Source: Epiperipatus broadwayi
Lineage: Eukaryota; Onychophora; Udeonychophora; Euonychophora; Peripatidae
NCBI GenBank assembly: GCA_028023455.1
Contig: JAQFVV010006208.1
Span: 10,272,963-10,336,962, forward strand
Reading direction: 5' to 3'
Length of the DNA: 64,000 bases
The first letter of the stretch is position 1, and each line of letters opens with the position of its first letter. The translations under genes and the position numbers were made by a program. Below, piece by piece: positions 22,946 to 34,270 of this stretch. The notes beneath the pieces are model-generated. The model was given only the letters and a program-made list of their open reading frames with translations. It searched no databases and had not been told where the DNA came from.

Positions 22946-23690
22946 CAATTTATATTGCTTCAAAGTAAAAGTTGTCATGAATTTGATCTAGTGCTAGTAC
23001 AATTAATTTTGGTCAATATTCTGCAGAATCAACATAAATTCTCTAATTCTATATAAAGATGTTCTATGTAAACATCTGTATTCCATTTAATAGTGTCTGA
23101 AACCATAAGTTTTTTTAATCCCATCCATTCAAATCTATTATCAAAAAAACAAAAAATAAGGACTATATTGAAGTCTTTATTTTTAATAGGGTCAATAACA
23201 TGATGCTACTGAAAAGGCTTTTCACTCAGTAATTAAAATAATCACTCTTTTTAAAGAGTGTGGTAACATCTGCAATAATAATCTTCATTTCATCAAAAAA
23301 TTCAAGGTCAATCGAAGACTGCCATTGGATCAAGGGTTTGTTCACATATTAGTGACATGGTGATTGATGTTTTAATGGCTTCATTGATCTAGCTGCAGGA
23401 GTAATAGCATTAAACACTAAAATATCAGAAAATTCCATTGAATAGTATATGGGTCTAGTAGAGTATAAACAACAAAATGCCATTTCGCACACATAAAATG
23501 ATTAGATAAGACAAAAGATATTAACGGTTTTATATGAATTAATGTGATCTTGCGTTGCTGAAAACTTGAACTAATTTGGCAGAGCTCTATAATAAAATTT
23601 GTACAAATCTTAAAACAGAACTCTCCTAACCAATATGCCAAATATTTTTTTTTAATTTTGTAAATGTCATATTTGACCCTGCCTTTAGAA
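22946..23690. other. Noncoding stretch
   Basis: Nothing recognised. Confidence 0.4.
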
Positions 23691-23699
23691 GTGGACTAT

Positions 23700-24290
23700 T
23701 TCAGGTTCCTTACCTGCTTGGCTAGCACCCAGTTGCTATCCAATGGGATTGAATTTTTCACTTGGGTTCGCATAGCAAATCCACATGTTTCCAATAAGAT
23801 AGGGAACTGCCATTAAATAGTCAGTCTTTTGGAGGCTAGGCAGAGAACAATCACTTCTGTCAACCTGAATGACTGAATATGCTCTCCAATAAACCTACTG
23901 CCATGAGCAAGGGTGCACTCTCTCTCTCTAGTCATTATTGTGATGACCACACAGTGAGACAAGACCACACAGGGACTGGAAACTTCTACATCTGCAACCG
24001 ACTTGAGGCAGGCTGTCCAATACAGCTGGAAGTCTTATCACAGTTCACGAGGCAGGTTACTTATTTAGCTGAAAGTGAGTACCATTACTCGGCATGTCTA
24101 CCTCAACATTCAACTGTATAAACTATATTTATTTGTTTGCTTAACTAACGTGTGTGTATTTTTTGTAACATAAATTGTACATATTGATTGTTGCATAGTT
24201 GCCATCATTTGTCTGTTGGTTTGGAACTGAATCTGTAAGCCTAACCAAACACAATAGATCTGGTGCAGTCGACAGGATTCAAATCTGTGT
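23700..24290 (+). repeat. LTR-like retroelement fragment with tRNA-Ser-like primer site
   Basis: Homologous to 1-409. It ends CCAAACACAATAGATC, then TGGTGCAGTCGACAGGATTC (24252-24271). That last stretch looks like the complement of a tRNA-Ser 3' end (CCA, acceptor stem and T arm), as expected for an LTR-retrotransposon primer-binding site. No gag-pol reading frame follows, so this is a solo or decayed LTR. The left boundary is unclear. Confidence 0.5.
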
Positions 24291-25090
24291 GGGATAATCC
24301 AATGTATTTGTGATAGTATTAGACAAAAACAAAATTATTTTTCTTACTACAATTTTCAATAGATGAACAGATCCTGAGACCTTTTACATGACAAACACAT
24401 TTTGTAACAGATTCACTAACGAGATAAAGAGTTAAACACATCATTAAAGAAATTACCATCAATGAAGTTGATCATGTGATCTTCATGAAAAAATTAATAG
24501 AGAATAAGTTAGCAACTCTCTATATTATTTGAAACGGAAAAATTCAGCTCTTGCACAATGGACAAATTCAAACATTTTCTACAGGATATTTTAAAGATCA
24601 AAGTTAACTTTTTTTTTGAAGATATGCAGTTTTAGCATAAAAGGAAAAATCCAAAAGAATAAATTTATTGATTATTAAATTTCTTGTCAGGTAGTGAAAG
24701 AATTATCTTTTTTTTTTTCCTGGATCTAATTTATTCCAATCCTAATAACTGCTGCACTGCAGGCTATATAGTAATTTGTAGAAATGTCTAAATGGTCATA
24801 AACATTGATCTCTGACATAACAAAGTGGGTGCTTCTCTAAATAAAAATTATTCCGATACTGCTCGCTTTTTCCTGTCTAAATATAAATAATGTAATACCT
24901 TTACAAGTCTTAAATTTCAGATTAATCCTGTTAATCCTGTTTGTCACAATTCAGTTTTATTCAACATTTGCTGAAGGTGATCCCTAAAATGAATAATATC
25001 AATAGAAGTATTACAAATACCATAATTAAGACCTAGTTTTTTATTATGCTTTCATTTTTCCTTTAGTTAGTTTGTATATTTATTATTTTC
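24291..25090. other. AT-rich noncoding stretch
   Basis: Nothing recognised. Confidence 0.4.
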
Positions 25091-25152
25091 ATAAAATTGA
25101 ATTTTATATATAGAGTAAGTTAAAAACAAACTCTTATGAAGCTTCAAAAATA

Positions 25153-25207
25153 CCCTCAACCTCAGACCGCGGTTTCTGCCTCTAGCGTCATCAGTGAGGT
25201 GCTAGGG
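25153..25207 (-). ncRNA. Hammerhead ribozyme, family A unit 1
   Basis: Minus strand. Stem I outer CCCU/AGGG, an internal loop, inner ACCUCA/UGAGGU; core CUGAUGA; stem II GC/GC closing UAGAG with a C-A mismatch at its base; GAA; palindromic stem III ACCGCGGU; C17. All invariant core bases are present. Confidence 0.85.
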
Positions 25208-25522
25208 AATAAAAATACTAGAACTAGTCCAGCATTTTATCAATGCCTAACTATTGAGAAGAAAATCTGAAACTTTCAGACATTTAAATGTCCAAAAATC
25301 CAGCTATCTAACTCAAATAGCCATATGGGACTGAACTAAGTTCAGATACACCATATATTAATAGCTCTAGCAATATAAAATCGCCAAAGCATTAATAGCA
25401 AAAAAACTAAAATTAAATTGATAAAAAATCAAGTCAGATGACCTAATTTTAATAAAGCTCCTATTTACAAATGTTATATATAGAGTAAGTTAAAAACAAA
25501 CTCTTATGAAGCTTCAAAAATA

Positions 25523-25577
25523 CCCTCAACCTCAGACCGCGATTTCTGCCTCTAGCGTCATCAGTGAGGTGCTAGGG
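25523..25577 (-). ncRNA. Hammerhead ribozyme, family A unit 2
   Basis: Same as unit 1 except that stem III reads AUCGCGGU, which still pairs through G-U. Confidence 0.82.
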
Positions 25578-25892
25578 AATAAAAATACTAGAACTAGTCC
25601 AGCATTTTATCAATGCCTAACTATTGAGAAGAAAATCTGAAACTTTCAGACATTTAAATGTCCAAAAATCCAGCTATCTAACTCAAATAGCCGTATGGGA
25701 CTGAACTAAGTTCAGATACACCATATATTAATAGCTCTAGCAATATAAAATCGCCAAAGCATTAATAGCAAAAAAACTAAAATTAAATTGATAAAAAATC
25801 AAGTCAGATGACCTAATTTTAATAAAGCTCCTATTTACAAATGTTATATATAGAGTAAGTTAAAAACTAATTCTTATGAAGCTTCAAAAATA

Positions 25893-25947
25893 CCCTCAAC
25901 CTCAGACCGCGGTTTCTGCCTCTAACGTCATCAGTGAGGTGCTAGGG
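25893..25947 (-). ncRNA. Hammerhead ribozyme, family A unit 3
   Basis: Same as unit 1 except that stem II has GU opposite GC, keeping a wobble pair. Confidence 0.8.
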
Positions 25948-26233
25948 AATAAAAATACTAGAACTAGTCCAGCATTTTATCAATGCCTAACTATTGAGAA
26001 GAAAATCTGAAACTTTCAGACATTTAAATGTCCAAAAATCCAGCTATCTAACTCAAATAGCCGTATGGGACTGAACTAAGTTCAGATACACCATATATTA
26101 ATAGCTCTAGCAATATAAAATCTCCAAAGCATTAATAGCAAAAAAACTAAAATTTAAATGTCTGAAAGTTTCAGATTTTCTTCTCAATAGTTAGGCATTG
26201 ATAAAATGCTGGACTAGTTCTAGTATTTTTATT

Positions 26234-26288
26234 CCCTAGCACCTCACTGATGACGCTAGAGGCAGAAACCGCGGTCTGAGGTTGAGGG
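26234..26288 (+). ncRNA. Hammerhead ribozyme, family A unit 4
   Basis: Plus-strand copy identical in layout to unit 1. CUGAUGA is at 26247-26253, GAA at 26265-26267, and predicted cleavage after C26276. Confidence 0.85.
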
Positions 26289-26603
26289 TATTTTTGAAGC
26301 TTCATAAGAGTTTGTTTTTAACTTACTCTATATATAACATTTGTAAATAGGAGCTTTATTAAAATTAGGTCATCTGACTTGATTTTTTATCAATTTAATT
26401 TTAGTTTTTTTGCTATTAATGCTTTGGTGATTTTATATTGCTAGAGCTATTAATATATGGTGTATCTGAACTTAGTTCAGTCTCATATGGCTATTTGAGT
26501 TAGATAGCTGGATTTTTGGACATTTAAATGTCTGATAGTTTCAGATTTTCTTCTCAATAGTTAGGCATTGATAAAATCCTGGACTAGTTCTAGTATTTTT
26601 ATT

Positions 26604-26658
26604 CCCTAGCACCTCACTGATGATGCTAGAGGCAGAAACCGCGGTCTGAGGTTGAGGG
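26604..26658 (+). ncRNA. Hammerhead ribozyme, family A unit 5
   Basis: Plus-strand copy whose first stem II position is U, giving a U-A pair where other units have a C-A mismatch. This is the best-paired stem II in the array. Confidence 0.87.
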
Positions 26659-26936
26659 TATTTTTGAAGCTTCATAAGAGTTTGTTTTTAACTTACTCTA
26701 TATATAACATTTGTAAATAGGAGCTTTATTAAAATTAGGTCATCTGACTTGATTTTTTATCAATAAAATTGAATTGTAATGTATAAGTGTTAGTTTTGTC
26801 TCAACAGTAATGTAACAACAATAAATATATGAAGTACATATGTAGCAAAGCTTTACTATATAGACATTCTTAATCTTGGCCTATGATTTATCAGTGGCAC
26901 CTGGCAGCAACTAATTAGAGAAATGAAATCAAAGTG

Positions 26937-27061
26937 AAATTTCAGTGACACCCCTCAGCACAAGAATATCATTGGATAAGTTGTGCAAATTGCCTCTTAA
27001 AATTTCAGTGACACCCCTCAGCACAAGAATATCATTGGATAAGTTGTGCAAATTGCCTCTT
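26937..27061. repeat. 63-bp tandem duplication
   Basis: Two adjacent, essentially identical copies beginning AATTTCAGTGACACC, period 63 bp. The identity points to a recent event. Confidence 0.85.
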
Positions 27062-27689
27062 CCAAACTTGCTATGTTTAGAAATGGGGAGTGGCCCAAAA
27101 GAATTGCTGTAGCCAAGTGTTATCTCCTTGACAATAACATCACATGTATCAAGGACAAAGGACAGCCATTTGTGCTATTATCCAAACAAGAACTTTTATA
27201 TCCAAAATAAATACCCAGACCACTAATCTTAAATTTAAATCCCTAATCTCCTACAACATAAAACTGTAAAAAAATAAATCTAAATCTGCAATATTACACA
27301 AATATTAACAGCACCTTTTAAAAATAAAAATATTATGATATTTATCCTTCCACCAATATGGTACCTACATTATTTGCTAATATCAGGCTACATAAGAAAT
27401 CACACCCATTGCACCTAATGATTGACTTTGACAAAAGCCTCAAAGAAAATAAGTCAATGACTGCTCAACTCCCTTGGCTTTGAAAAATACCCGATGAAAT
27501 CATTCTTTGGGTGCATTGATCTCAGGCCATTCTGAACCAACATAACTGTCTCGCATCACTTCAACATTACCAAACTCTATGGATCAATCCCTTGCACAGC
27601 TTCCATCCAGCAGATCAACCAAAAATTACAAAGACTAGAATACAACTCTCATAAAATAGAGTTTATTATAGAATGCTTAACATAAATCC

Positions 27690-28560
27690 ACAATGATATC
27701 ACTATCACATTTAATAATGTTCACTACAAAATGGAAGAGAGTTGGCCCATGGGGTTGCCTACCAGTTGCATCATTTCAAGTATCTTCCTTAACCACACTG
27801 AAGAAAAGATCATACTGCTACATATGGCCTCACAACTTCTTTACTATACCTTCAATATGTAGATGACCTTTTCATAACTGCTCCTGATACCAAAACCACC
27901 CAAATTCAGCAGGTCATTGTGAACACCACACCATTTACCTTAACCCAAGAAAACAAATACAGCCTGAATATAATTAAAAAACTTATATCCAGTGAGACAT
28001 CACAGTCCTGACCTGTAAAATTATTATAGAACCTATACACATATGGTTTCATTCATCCAAACTTGCAAAGGCCATACTCTTGCAAATTAGAAAGACTTAG
28101 GGCCTTCTTACACTGCAACATCCACTTATATAAGATTAAATCATACAGGAAAGATAACACAAACCCATAACTTATCAGAATTGTGCAGTGTAAGTTATAA
28201 GGGGTCACTTATCCTACAATCCATTAAAAAATTTTACCACAGAATATGGCACCCCCTTTCTACCCACACTAATATCAACAAGAAACCTTGAATCTCCCTT
28301 TCCTACATCCCAACCATAACCCACTATATCACCAAAGTTATTATTCCCATCCAAGATATAGCTTTGTGCATACAACCTCCCTGCAATGATTTTATAACAA
28401 CTCAAAGAACACTTTTCCAACTGACCTCCACTCCCGAATTGTATACAAAATCTAATGCCCCAATCCCTCCTGCTAGTCCCTTTTATGGGGACTCTTGTGC
28501 CAACTTATCAACTCGCATAAATCAACGCACTTATCTCTATATCAAAGCAATAAACAAGTA
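27690..28560 (+). pseudogene. Penelope-like element, decayed reverse transcriptase and GIY-YIG
   Basis: Plus-strand fragments in shifting frames. WPMGLPTSCIISS with a following EEKI matches the MG-P-S region of PLE reverse transcriptases. LQYVDDLFITA (YVDD at 27856-27867) is motif C. About 600 bp on, IVYKI then FYGDSCANLSTRINQ (from ~28436) matches the GIY-YIG endonuclease pattern (Y-G-E-T ... R). PLEs use the reverse transcriptase and nuclease together for target-primed retrotransposition. Stops and frameshifts make it nonfunctional, though both YVDD aspartates remain. It may extend left to ~27060. It lies between family A and family B elements. A Ty3-like reverse transcriptase is less likely because of the GIY-YIG part. 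Confidence 0.62.
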
Positions 28561-28570
28561 ATGATACTCT

Positions 28571-28899
28571 CTAATTTTTCAAACATTTTTCCTCAACAGG
28601 CCACACCTATGCTAATGAAAAATTAAGAAAGTGCAGCACATTTCTAAAGACAAATACAACATTAATACGAGAAAATCCTGTGTTTTCCTATTGAAGAAAT
28701 AGCCTATCCAATAATATAATGTTATATGTAAATCAGGATGAATAATATATACACATATAACCAATCCCCATTACCACTAATGTTATGTCTATAATTCACA
28801 AAAGTCAAAAGCTAGCTGGGTAAACTATTTTTAACTATGTATTAAAGCTTTGCTATATACAAGATTCTATATATTATGTTATATAGTCAATTCTTTGAA
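28571..28899. other. Noncoding stretch
   Basis: Nothing recognised between the PLE remnant and the next family B insertion. Confidence 0.4.
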
Positions 28900-28913
28900 G
28901 TTATATTGGATTT

Positions 28914-29304
28914 AAAACAGGCAAAGCTCTCCATACAGTAGTGCCACTCAGTGCAAGCCAGAGTAATCAATGGATTCCAGAAGGCTTGTGCATAAAATCC
29001 CCATCTATTGTCTGCTCATCCAATATCCCCAGACCACTAGTTTCTGTCTTGTGGCCTTAGTCAGTGAGGAGCCTTGAGTATGAGAGCACTGCACCTAGAT
29101 CCAAGGCTCCTCACTGATGAAGGCCACAAGCCAGAAACTAGTCTGGGGATATTGGATGAGTAGGCACTAGATAAAGATTTTATGCACAAGCCTTCTGGCA
29201 TCCATTGATTACTCTGGTTGGCATAGGGTGGCACTACTGTATGGAGAGTTTTGCCTGTTTTAATAACAGTTATCAACAAGCATAAGAAATGGTGATCATG
29301 TGAT
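28914..29304. mobile_element. Family B divergent dimer with 14-bp duplication
   Basis: A minus-strand unit (ribozyme 29018-29077, core CUGACUA with an insertion in stem III) abuts a plus-strand unit with an intact ribozyme (29099-29157). Flanks GTTATATTGGATTT (28900-28913) and GTTATATTGAATTT (29305-29318) differ at one base. The two outer ends stop at different points of the monomer, as expected if priming began at two sites on the RNA. Confidence 0.87.
29099..29157 (+). ncRNA. Hammerhead ribozyme, family B (best intact copy)
   Basis: A complete type I hammerhead. Stem I outer AUCCAA/UUGGAU (6 perfect pairs), internal loop GGCU/AUA, inner CCUCA/UGGGG (one U-G). Core CUGAUGA at 29114-29120. 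Stem II GGC/GCC closing CACAA, with an A-A mismatch at the base. GAA at 29134-29136, stem III ACUAGU (self-complementary) and C29143. Predicted cleavage is between 29143 and 29144. The internal loop of stem I is where hammerheads normally form loop-loop contacts with stem II. Confidence 0.9.
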
Positions 29305-29318
29305 GTTATATTGAATTT

Positions 29319-30553
29319 CTGTGTGAATGCTTTATTCTATTTTACTGATATTTTATTTTGTTATTTTATTTCCATTATGGAATTTTAGATAGTATTATAT
29401 TTGTAATAATTGGTTAATATCAAAATAGATAATTTAACATTTGAACAGGGCATAAAACCATGTGTTGAAAAGGGCTTTTTATAAATAATTATTATAATTA
29501 TAATTATATAGCTGTTGTATATAATTTTTATTATTTATCATAATTTTAAAATATTTAGATTGATCAAAATTATTATATATGTTTATATAAAACTTCTTAT
29601 CTACATTAAAAAGAGAATTTGTTTAGACATAAAGTTGAATTATTTGTTTTAATATATTTTAAGTTGAATAACTAAACTTTTTATTTCTTTCTGACATATT
29701 ATTAATCTTCACAATTTTGTTTTCTATCTTTTATTTATGATGAAACCCACACTACTTGTGTTTTCAACATTGTCTCTTTATAATAAAGGATATATAGGCA
29801 TATGAAATCAATCCTGTCTTTACCCATTTTTATAACTTCACAAAGTCTACAAATTTATGATTGAAAATAATCTAGTTTTAGGTTGCTAATTAAAAGGTCA
29901 TCATAGTGTAGATAAACCTCACCCAAATTTATTCTTAATGACATGTGTTACTAGCTACTGTTTTTTGGCAGATGGATTTATAATCTTCAGGAAATGAAAA
30001 CCATATTTTATTTTTATACTTTTATCTGTCACAATTGCAAATATAAATAGACTTGATATTCTTACACACACATCCACATCTTCCATTTATTCTGTCTTCA
30101 TGTAAATCCAGTCATTGTCTTAATTGAAAAGTTCATTAATTCCATTTAATAATAGCTGCAATATCAAAAATATTTGGAGTGGATTTTAAGAATTTGCTGG
30201 CTCAGTTTCAGTAAGGTTTTAAACAGAAAGCAAAAGATCTTTTTTTAGTTAAAAGCAAACTTATTTTTGAACAGTGGGTGTTAAAAATTAACATAAAAAG
30301 CCAGTAATCACTTAGCTGTTATAATGAGTGTTTCTGTGCATGCAATTCTTATCATCAGCCTTCCACAAATGCAGGCATATTCTTTCCTGGGATGCAGAAA
30401 GTGATCACATTTAGGCAGCACATTGTAGGGGCAGCACAAATGAATCTACACATTAATAAAAAATTTAAATCAATAGATAAAAAAATAGTTTTAAAAATGT
30501 ATTCTTTAATACTTGATTTTACTCATGTTAACTGATTATTTTTATTATTATAG
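29319..30553. other. AT-rich noncoding stretch
   Basis: Nothing recognised. Confidence 0.4.
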
Positions 30554-30720
30554 GTGTTATATATGTCAATAAACATCACATAACCACCACCTCTTATGCT
30601 TGTGTATAACTGTTGTTAAAACAGGCAAAACTCACTATATATATTGCCACACACAACAAGCTACAATAATCAATGGATGCCAGAAGGCTTGTGCATAAAA
30701 TCCCTATCTAGTGCCTACTC

Positions 30721-30779
30721 ATCCAATATCCCCAGACTAGTTTCTGGCTTATGGCTTTCATCTGTGAGGAGCCTTGGAT
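30721..30779 (-). ncRNA. Hammerhead ribozyme, family B (U4 mutated)
   Basis: Both stem I helices, GAA and stem III match the intact copy, but the core reads CAGAUGA. U4 is invariant, so this copy should be inactive. Confidence 0.75.
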
Positions 30780-31173
30780 ATGAGAGCACTGGACCTTGAT
30801 CTTAGGATCTAATGCAACCCTCCAGCAACCACCTTTTATCTCCATTTAATTACAAAACTATGAGTCTTAAACTGAAAACACCTTAATGTTTTTAATCCAA
30901 GCCCATTAGCTTATGTAGTCATATGGGTCTGAACCCAGTTCCGTACCCATACATTTTGGTGTATTTGGTTCTTTAATAACCACAGCCACCACTATCCTAT
31001 TGGGCAGGATTGGTTTTAAGCCAATAAACATCACATGACCATCATCTCTTATGCTTGTGTATAACTTGCTAAAACAGGCAAAACTCACTATATATATTGC
31101 CACACACAACAAACTAGAGTAATCAATGGATGCCAGAATGTTTGTGCATAAAATCCCCATTTAGTGCCTACTC

Positions 31174-31232
31174 ATCAAATATCCCCAGACTAGTTTCTGG
31201 CTTATGGCCTTCGTCAGTGAGGAGCCTTAAAT
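31174..31232 (-). ncRNA. Hammerhead ribozyme, family B (CUGACGA core)
   Basis: Core CUGACGA, with C at the tolerant position 7, stem II GGC/GCC closing CAUAA, GAAAC, ACUAGU and C17 are all present. The inner stem I helix is intact; the outer one has one mismatch and a wobble. CUGACGA is probably the family's ancestral core. Confidence 0.8.
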
Positions 31233-31579
31233 CTGAGAGTGCTGCACCTTGATTTTAGGATCTAAAGCAACACTCCAGCAACCAATGGGCTTGGTTTGAA
31301 AACATTAAGGTGGTTTCAGTTTAAGACTCATAGTTTTGTAGTTAAATGGAGATAAAAGGTGGTTGTTGGAGGGTTGTATTAGATCCTAAGATCTAGGTGC
31401 AGTGCTCTCAGGTCCAAGACTTTTCACCGACGAAGGCCATAAGCCAGAAACTAGTCTGGGAATGTTGGATGAGTAGTCACTAGGTGGGGATTTTATGCAC
31501 AAGCCTTCTGGCATCCATTGATTACTCTAGTTTGTTGTGCGTGGCAATATATATAGTGTTTTGCCTGTGTTATATATGT

Positions 31580-32100
31580 GTTCATTATTTAATCAGTTAC
31601 ACTATGCCTATCATTATGTGTCTATGCTATTTTCAAGACAGACAATTTTATTGTATTTGGAGCTGTTTCAATAGCACTTTTATTAAATGTACACATACAG
31701 CCAATATTATAGTCTAATTAACAAACATCAGAAATTTACACTGCAAAATTGCTCCAAAGAGCCATCTAATGATTAATTCATTAATTGACTTTAATTTAGA
31801 ATTAAATCAAATAAAATAAAAAACAATACCATAATTCAAACTCATATGCATGTGATATATATTGCAATTAAGCTTAAAAGTAAAAAAAAAGAAAGTGTCA
31901 ACTATGTTGTGTTTTTTATTTGTTAAAAGTGGAATATAACAAAACAATAAGACCCCAATAAGGAATAAAAGATGGAATGATGTATTAAATATTTTTTTTT
32001 AAATTTACAGTGGGTTGTTTGTTTCAAGTATGTTTTAAATTGATTGTTTTAAAATTTAACAAAAAAAAAATGATATAAAGATAAAATAATAATCAAATCT
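31580..32100. other. AT-rich noncoding stretch
   Basis: Nothing recognised. Confidence 0.4.
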
Positions 32101-32103
32101 GTT

Positions 32104-32219
32104 TTATAATTTTTTTTTCAAAGAGCGGCAATATAATTTTGCACCCAGGAACCGACGGAATAGTTCTGCACAAATAAGGATGGCCATTCCAACTCCATAA
32201 AAAAGAAAGAAAGATAAAA
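32104..32219 (-). CDS. Candidate terminal exon of an unidentified membrane protein
   Basis: After a possible acceptor (AG at 32221-32220, minus strand) a frame encodes a hydrophobic segment, FFLFYGVGMAILICAELF, then basic RRFLGAKLYCRSL and a stop at 32104. Base use is clearly less AT-rich than the surroundings (CGG, CGT, CGC and GCC codons), which is what drew attention. It looks like the last membrane helix and short cytoplasmic tail of a receptor or transporter, but no family was recognised. The acceptor is weak and no neighbouring exon was found. Confidence 0.28.
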
Positions 32220-33049
32220 CTAAATAATAACATCACAGTAGAGATAAGTTTTATGAATACTACACAAAATAATCAATGGAACGTAATGATGACCACATAT
32301 AATGTGAACTACGTCATTTGTCTATTTGTTTGTAACTTGGTGATTTTGTTTGTAAAGTCATACAACAAATTTTCCTTACTGAAAATTTTTTCCACATCTT
32401 GGTCAATTATATAGCTCTTTGTTGTATTCCATCCTCAGCCATATCTTCTCAATAAAAGTAATCAGTTGTAAGGGTAGCTAACAATCCTGTTCAAACCAGC
32501 CCTTTATGTAACCACAACATCAAGTTAAACCCATTGGAAACATAAACTGAGATAATAGGTTAGATACACATTATCAATTTTTTTATGCAAACAGACATAT
32601 AGAGATATACACATTAAAAGCTTATTTTAATAATTACTGAATCAAGATAGTATTAAAATGAAATAAATGCTCTTTTTCAATGGGAAGTAAAAATCTACTT
32701 AAAAAGACCTTTCATATATATACACCTATACTAACAATAAGCATTTGTCAATGTGTTAGATGTTATAAAAAAACTTAGACTTTGTAGGCATGGTGATGAC
32801 CTTGTGTCAAGTCAATACCTAGACAACCAAATATTAGAAAATATGAGCAAAATTTTACTATGTAATTTAAATATATAATTTTATTATGCAATTTTTAACT
32901 TTATTTACAACCAATACATATACACAACAATAGACAACCACAGCAACTAAAAAGGAAATAAAAAAGCTCGTATACAAAGCAAGAGAAACTGAGTATGATA
33001 TAAAAGCGAACTCCATCGCCTTTTGTTATTCATCAAAAGATAGGGTAAC

Positions 33050-33310
33050 CGCATGCAACCAATATCTTAAGATCAAACCATGGAATGCAAGATAAGATAG
33101 ATGACTTGTTCGAAAATCTCATTTTAATTGTATAATTTTCATAGTGCAAAAAGGTGAAAGAAATCGCAATTAACACTTAAAATAGAGAAAGTTGATAATT
33201 TTCTAGCAAGTTAATGAAGGAACTGAATTAATTTTAAGTTGATAAGTAAATATAACAGACTGTGCTATTATTCGAATAAGAGGAAAAAAAATAATATATT
33301 GCCAACATAT
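33050..33310 (+). repeat. Dispersed repeat family K, copy 1, left part
   Basis: Aligns with 45760-46015 (ATCTTAAGAT, ATAGATGACTTGTT, GTGCTATTAT). In copy 2 this part runs directly into the section matching 36240-37850; here the two are separated by ~2.9 kb. Confidence 0.65.
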
Positions 33311-34104
33311 ATATATATTGAAACAGTAAGGTCTGCTTTGCAGATCTTCGTTTCACCTTTTCTCACCAATTTCCTACCCTCATACCTTAGTTTGAACCCC
33401 AATCTATCGTAGTGTGTCTGCAATGCACTTATGTACCGAAAATCCCACCCAATTTTAAACCACGAGTACAAAACTCATGCCCAAATAAAGAAAATGTTAT
33501 GGATTATGTATATGTTCACATAATTTAGATTTATTTAAAAAATAGGTTATATAAGTTGTAATTGCGCACACACTATGATATGCATTTTAAAACTTATATC
33601 AAAATTATAAATTGATAATTAAAATTATTTTGTTTGAATATATTTACAAATATATATTACAGTCATAATGTACTTTAATTTAAAATAAAATTCATATTCA
33701 TTTAATAAATAGAGTCAAATATTGCAATTTAAAAAATAAAATAATTTTCTTTTGAATTTAAAAGTCATGCCAAATATTTCTGTTAAAATAAATGAGGGCT
33801 GGTAGAAACAATAGTTTAATTATTTAATGTTATAAAAGCTTATCTAAAATATACAGCAGGTGTCCACTTAAGGTTTTCTTTTAATTAGTAAAAGTTATTT
33901 TAATTAAATCTACTTTGTAATTCGAATGTTGACAAGGAAATTAACAATAGAAATTAATTAAAATTTTGTTGAATTCCTTTAGACATTCGGATAGGTTTAA
34001 TTACAGCTGATAAGTAAGCAAAGTCCGATATATTTTTGTAAAGCTCCAGGGCAGTTCTATTGTTCAATTTCACTATAAAAAGAAGGGTTTTATTTTGTTC
34101 TGGA
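33311..34104. other. Noncoding stretch
   Basis: The open frame at 33268-33471 (minus) contains MYSWFKIGWDFRYIS but matches no family I recognise. Its DNA has a GGGGTTCAAACT phrase that could be a Pol III B box of a degenerate SINE. Confidence 0.3.
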
Positions 34105-34270
34105 TTCTAGTCATTTGCTGATGAAATGTTTCTACCCGAAATTATTCTAATCATTTGCTGATGAAATGTTTCTACCCAAAATTATTCTAGTGATTTGCTA
34201 ATGAAATGTTTCTAACTGAAATTATTCTAGTGTTTCTAATGAAATGATTCTAGTGAAAATATTCTAGTAA
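34105..34270 (+). repeat. 40-bp tandem repeat, about four copies
   Basis: Units of exactly 40 bp starting near 34111, 34151, 34191 and 34231 share TTGCTGATGAAATGTTTCTA and GAAATTATTCTAG. The unit contains CTGATGA and GAAA, but the intervening segment does not form a stem II. Confidence 0.75.

Larger units (their letters stand above)
25104..26762. mobile_element. Family A retrozyme-like array: five 370-bp hammerhead units
   Basis: Three minus-strand units are followed, across an inversion point near 26150, by two plus-strand units. Ribozyme spacing is exactly 370 bp within each orientation (25153, 25523, 25893; then 26234, 26604). Units are nearly identical, so the insertion is young. The whole is flanked by a perfect 13-bp direct repeat, ATAAAATTGAATT (25091-25103 and 26763-26775), showing it entered as one multimeric unit. 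There is no reading frame, so mobility must come from elsewhere. The structure fits animal retrozymes: tandem noncoding repeats, one self-cleaving ribozyme per monomer, and circular RNA intermediates. Confidence 0.9.
30567..31566. mobile_element. Family B trimer with perfect 13-bp duplication
   Basis: Two minus-strand units in tandem (ribozymes 30721-30779 and 31174-31232, cores 453 bp apart), then one plus-strand unit (31412-31470). It is flanked by GTGTTATATATGT (30554-30566 and 31567-31579), identical over 13 bp. Its outer end reads GCAATATATATAGTG where other family B copies have GGCACTACTGTATGGAG, defining a subfamily shared with 53841-54158. The plus copy core is damaged (CCGACGA). Confidence 0.88.

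Noticed and set aside
30906-31717. Open frames starting MGILCTN and MGILCTS on both strands
   Set aside because: They arise from the inverted family B units (the same repeat read from either side) and are not conserved across other copies.
34105-34270. Tandem hammerhead ribozymes (each unit has CTGATGA and GAAA)
   Set aside because: The bases between the motifs cannot form stem II, and there is no stem I complement.
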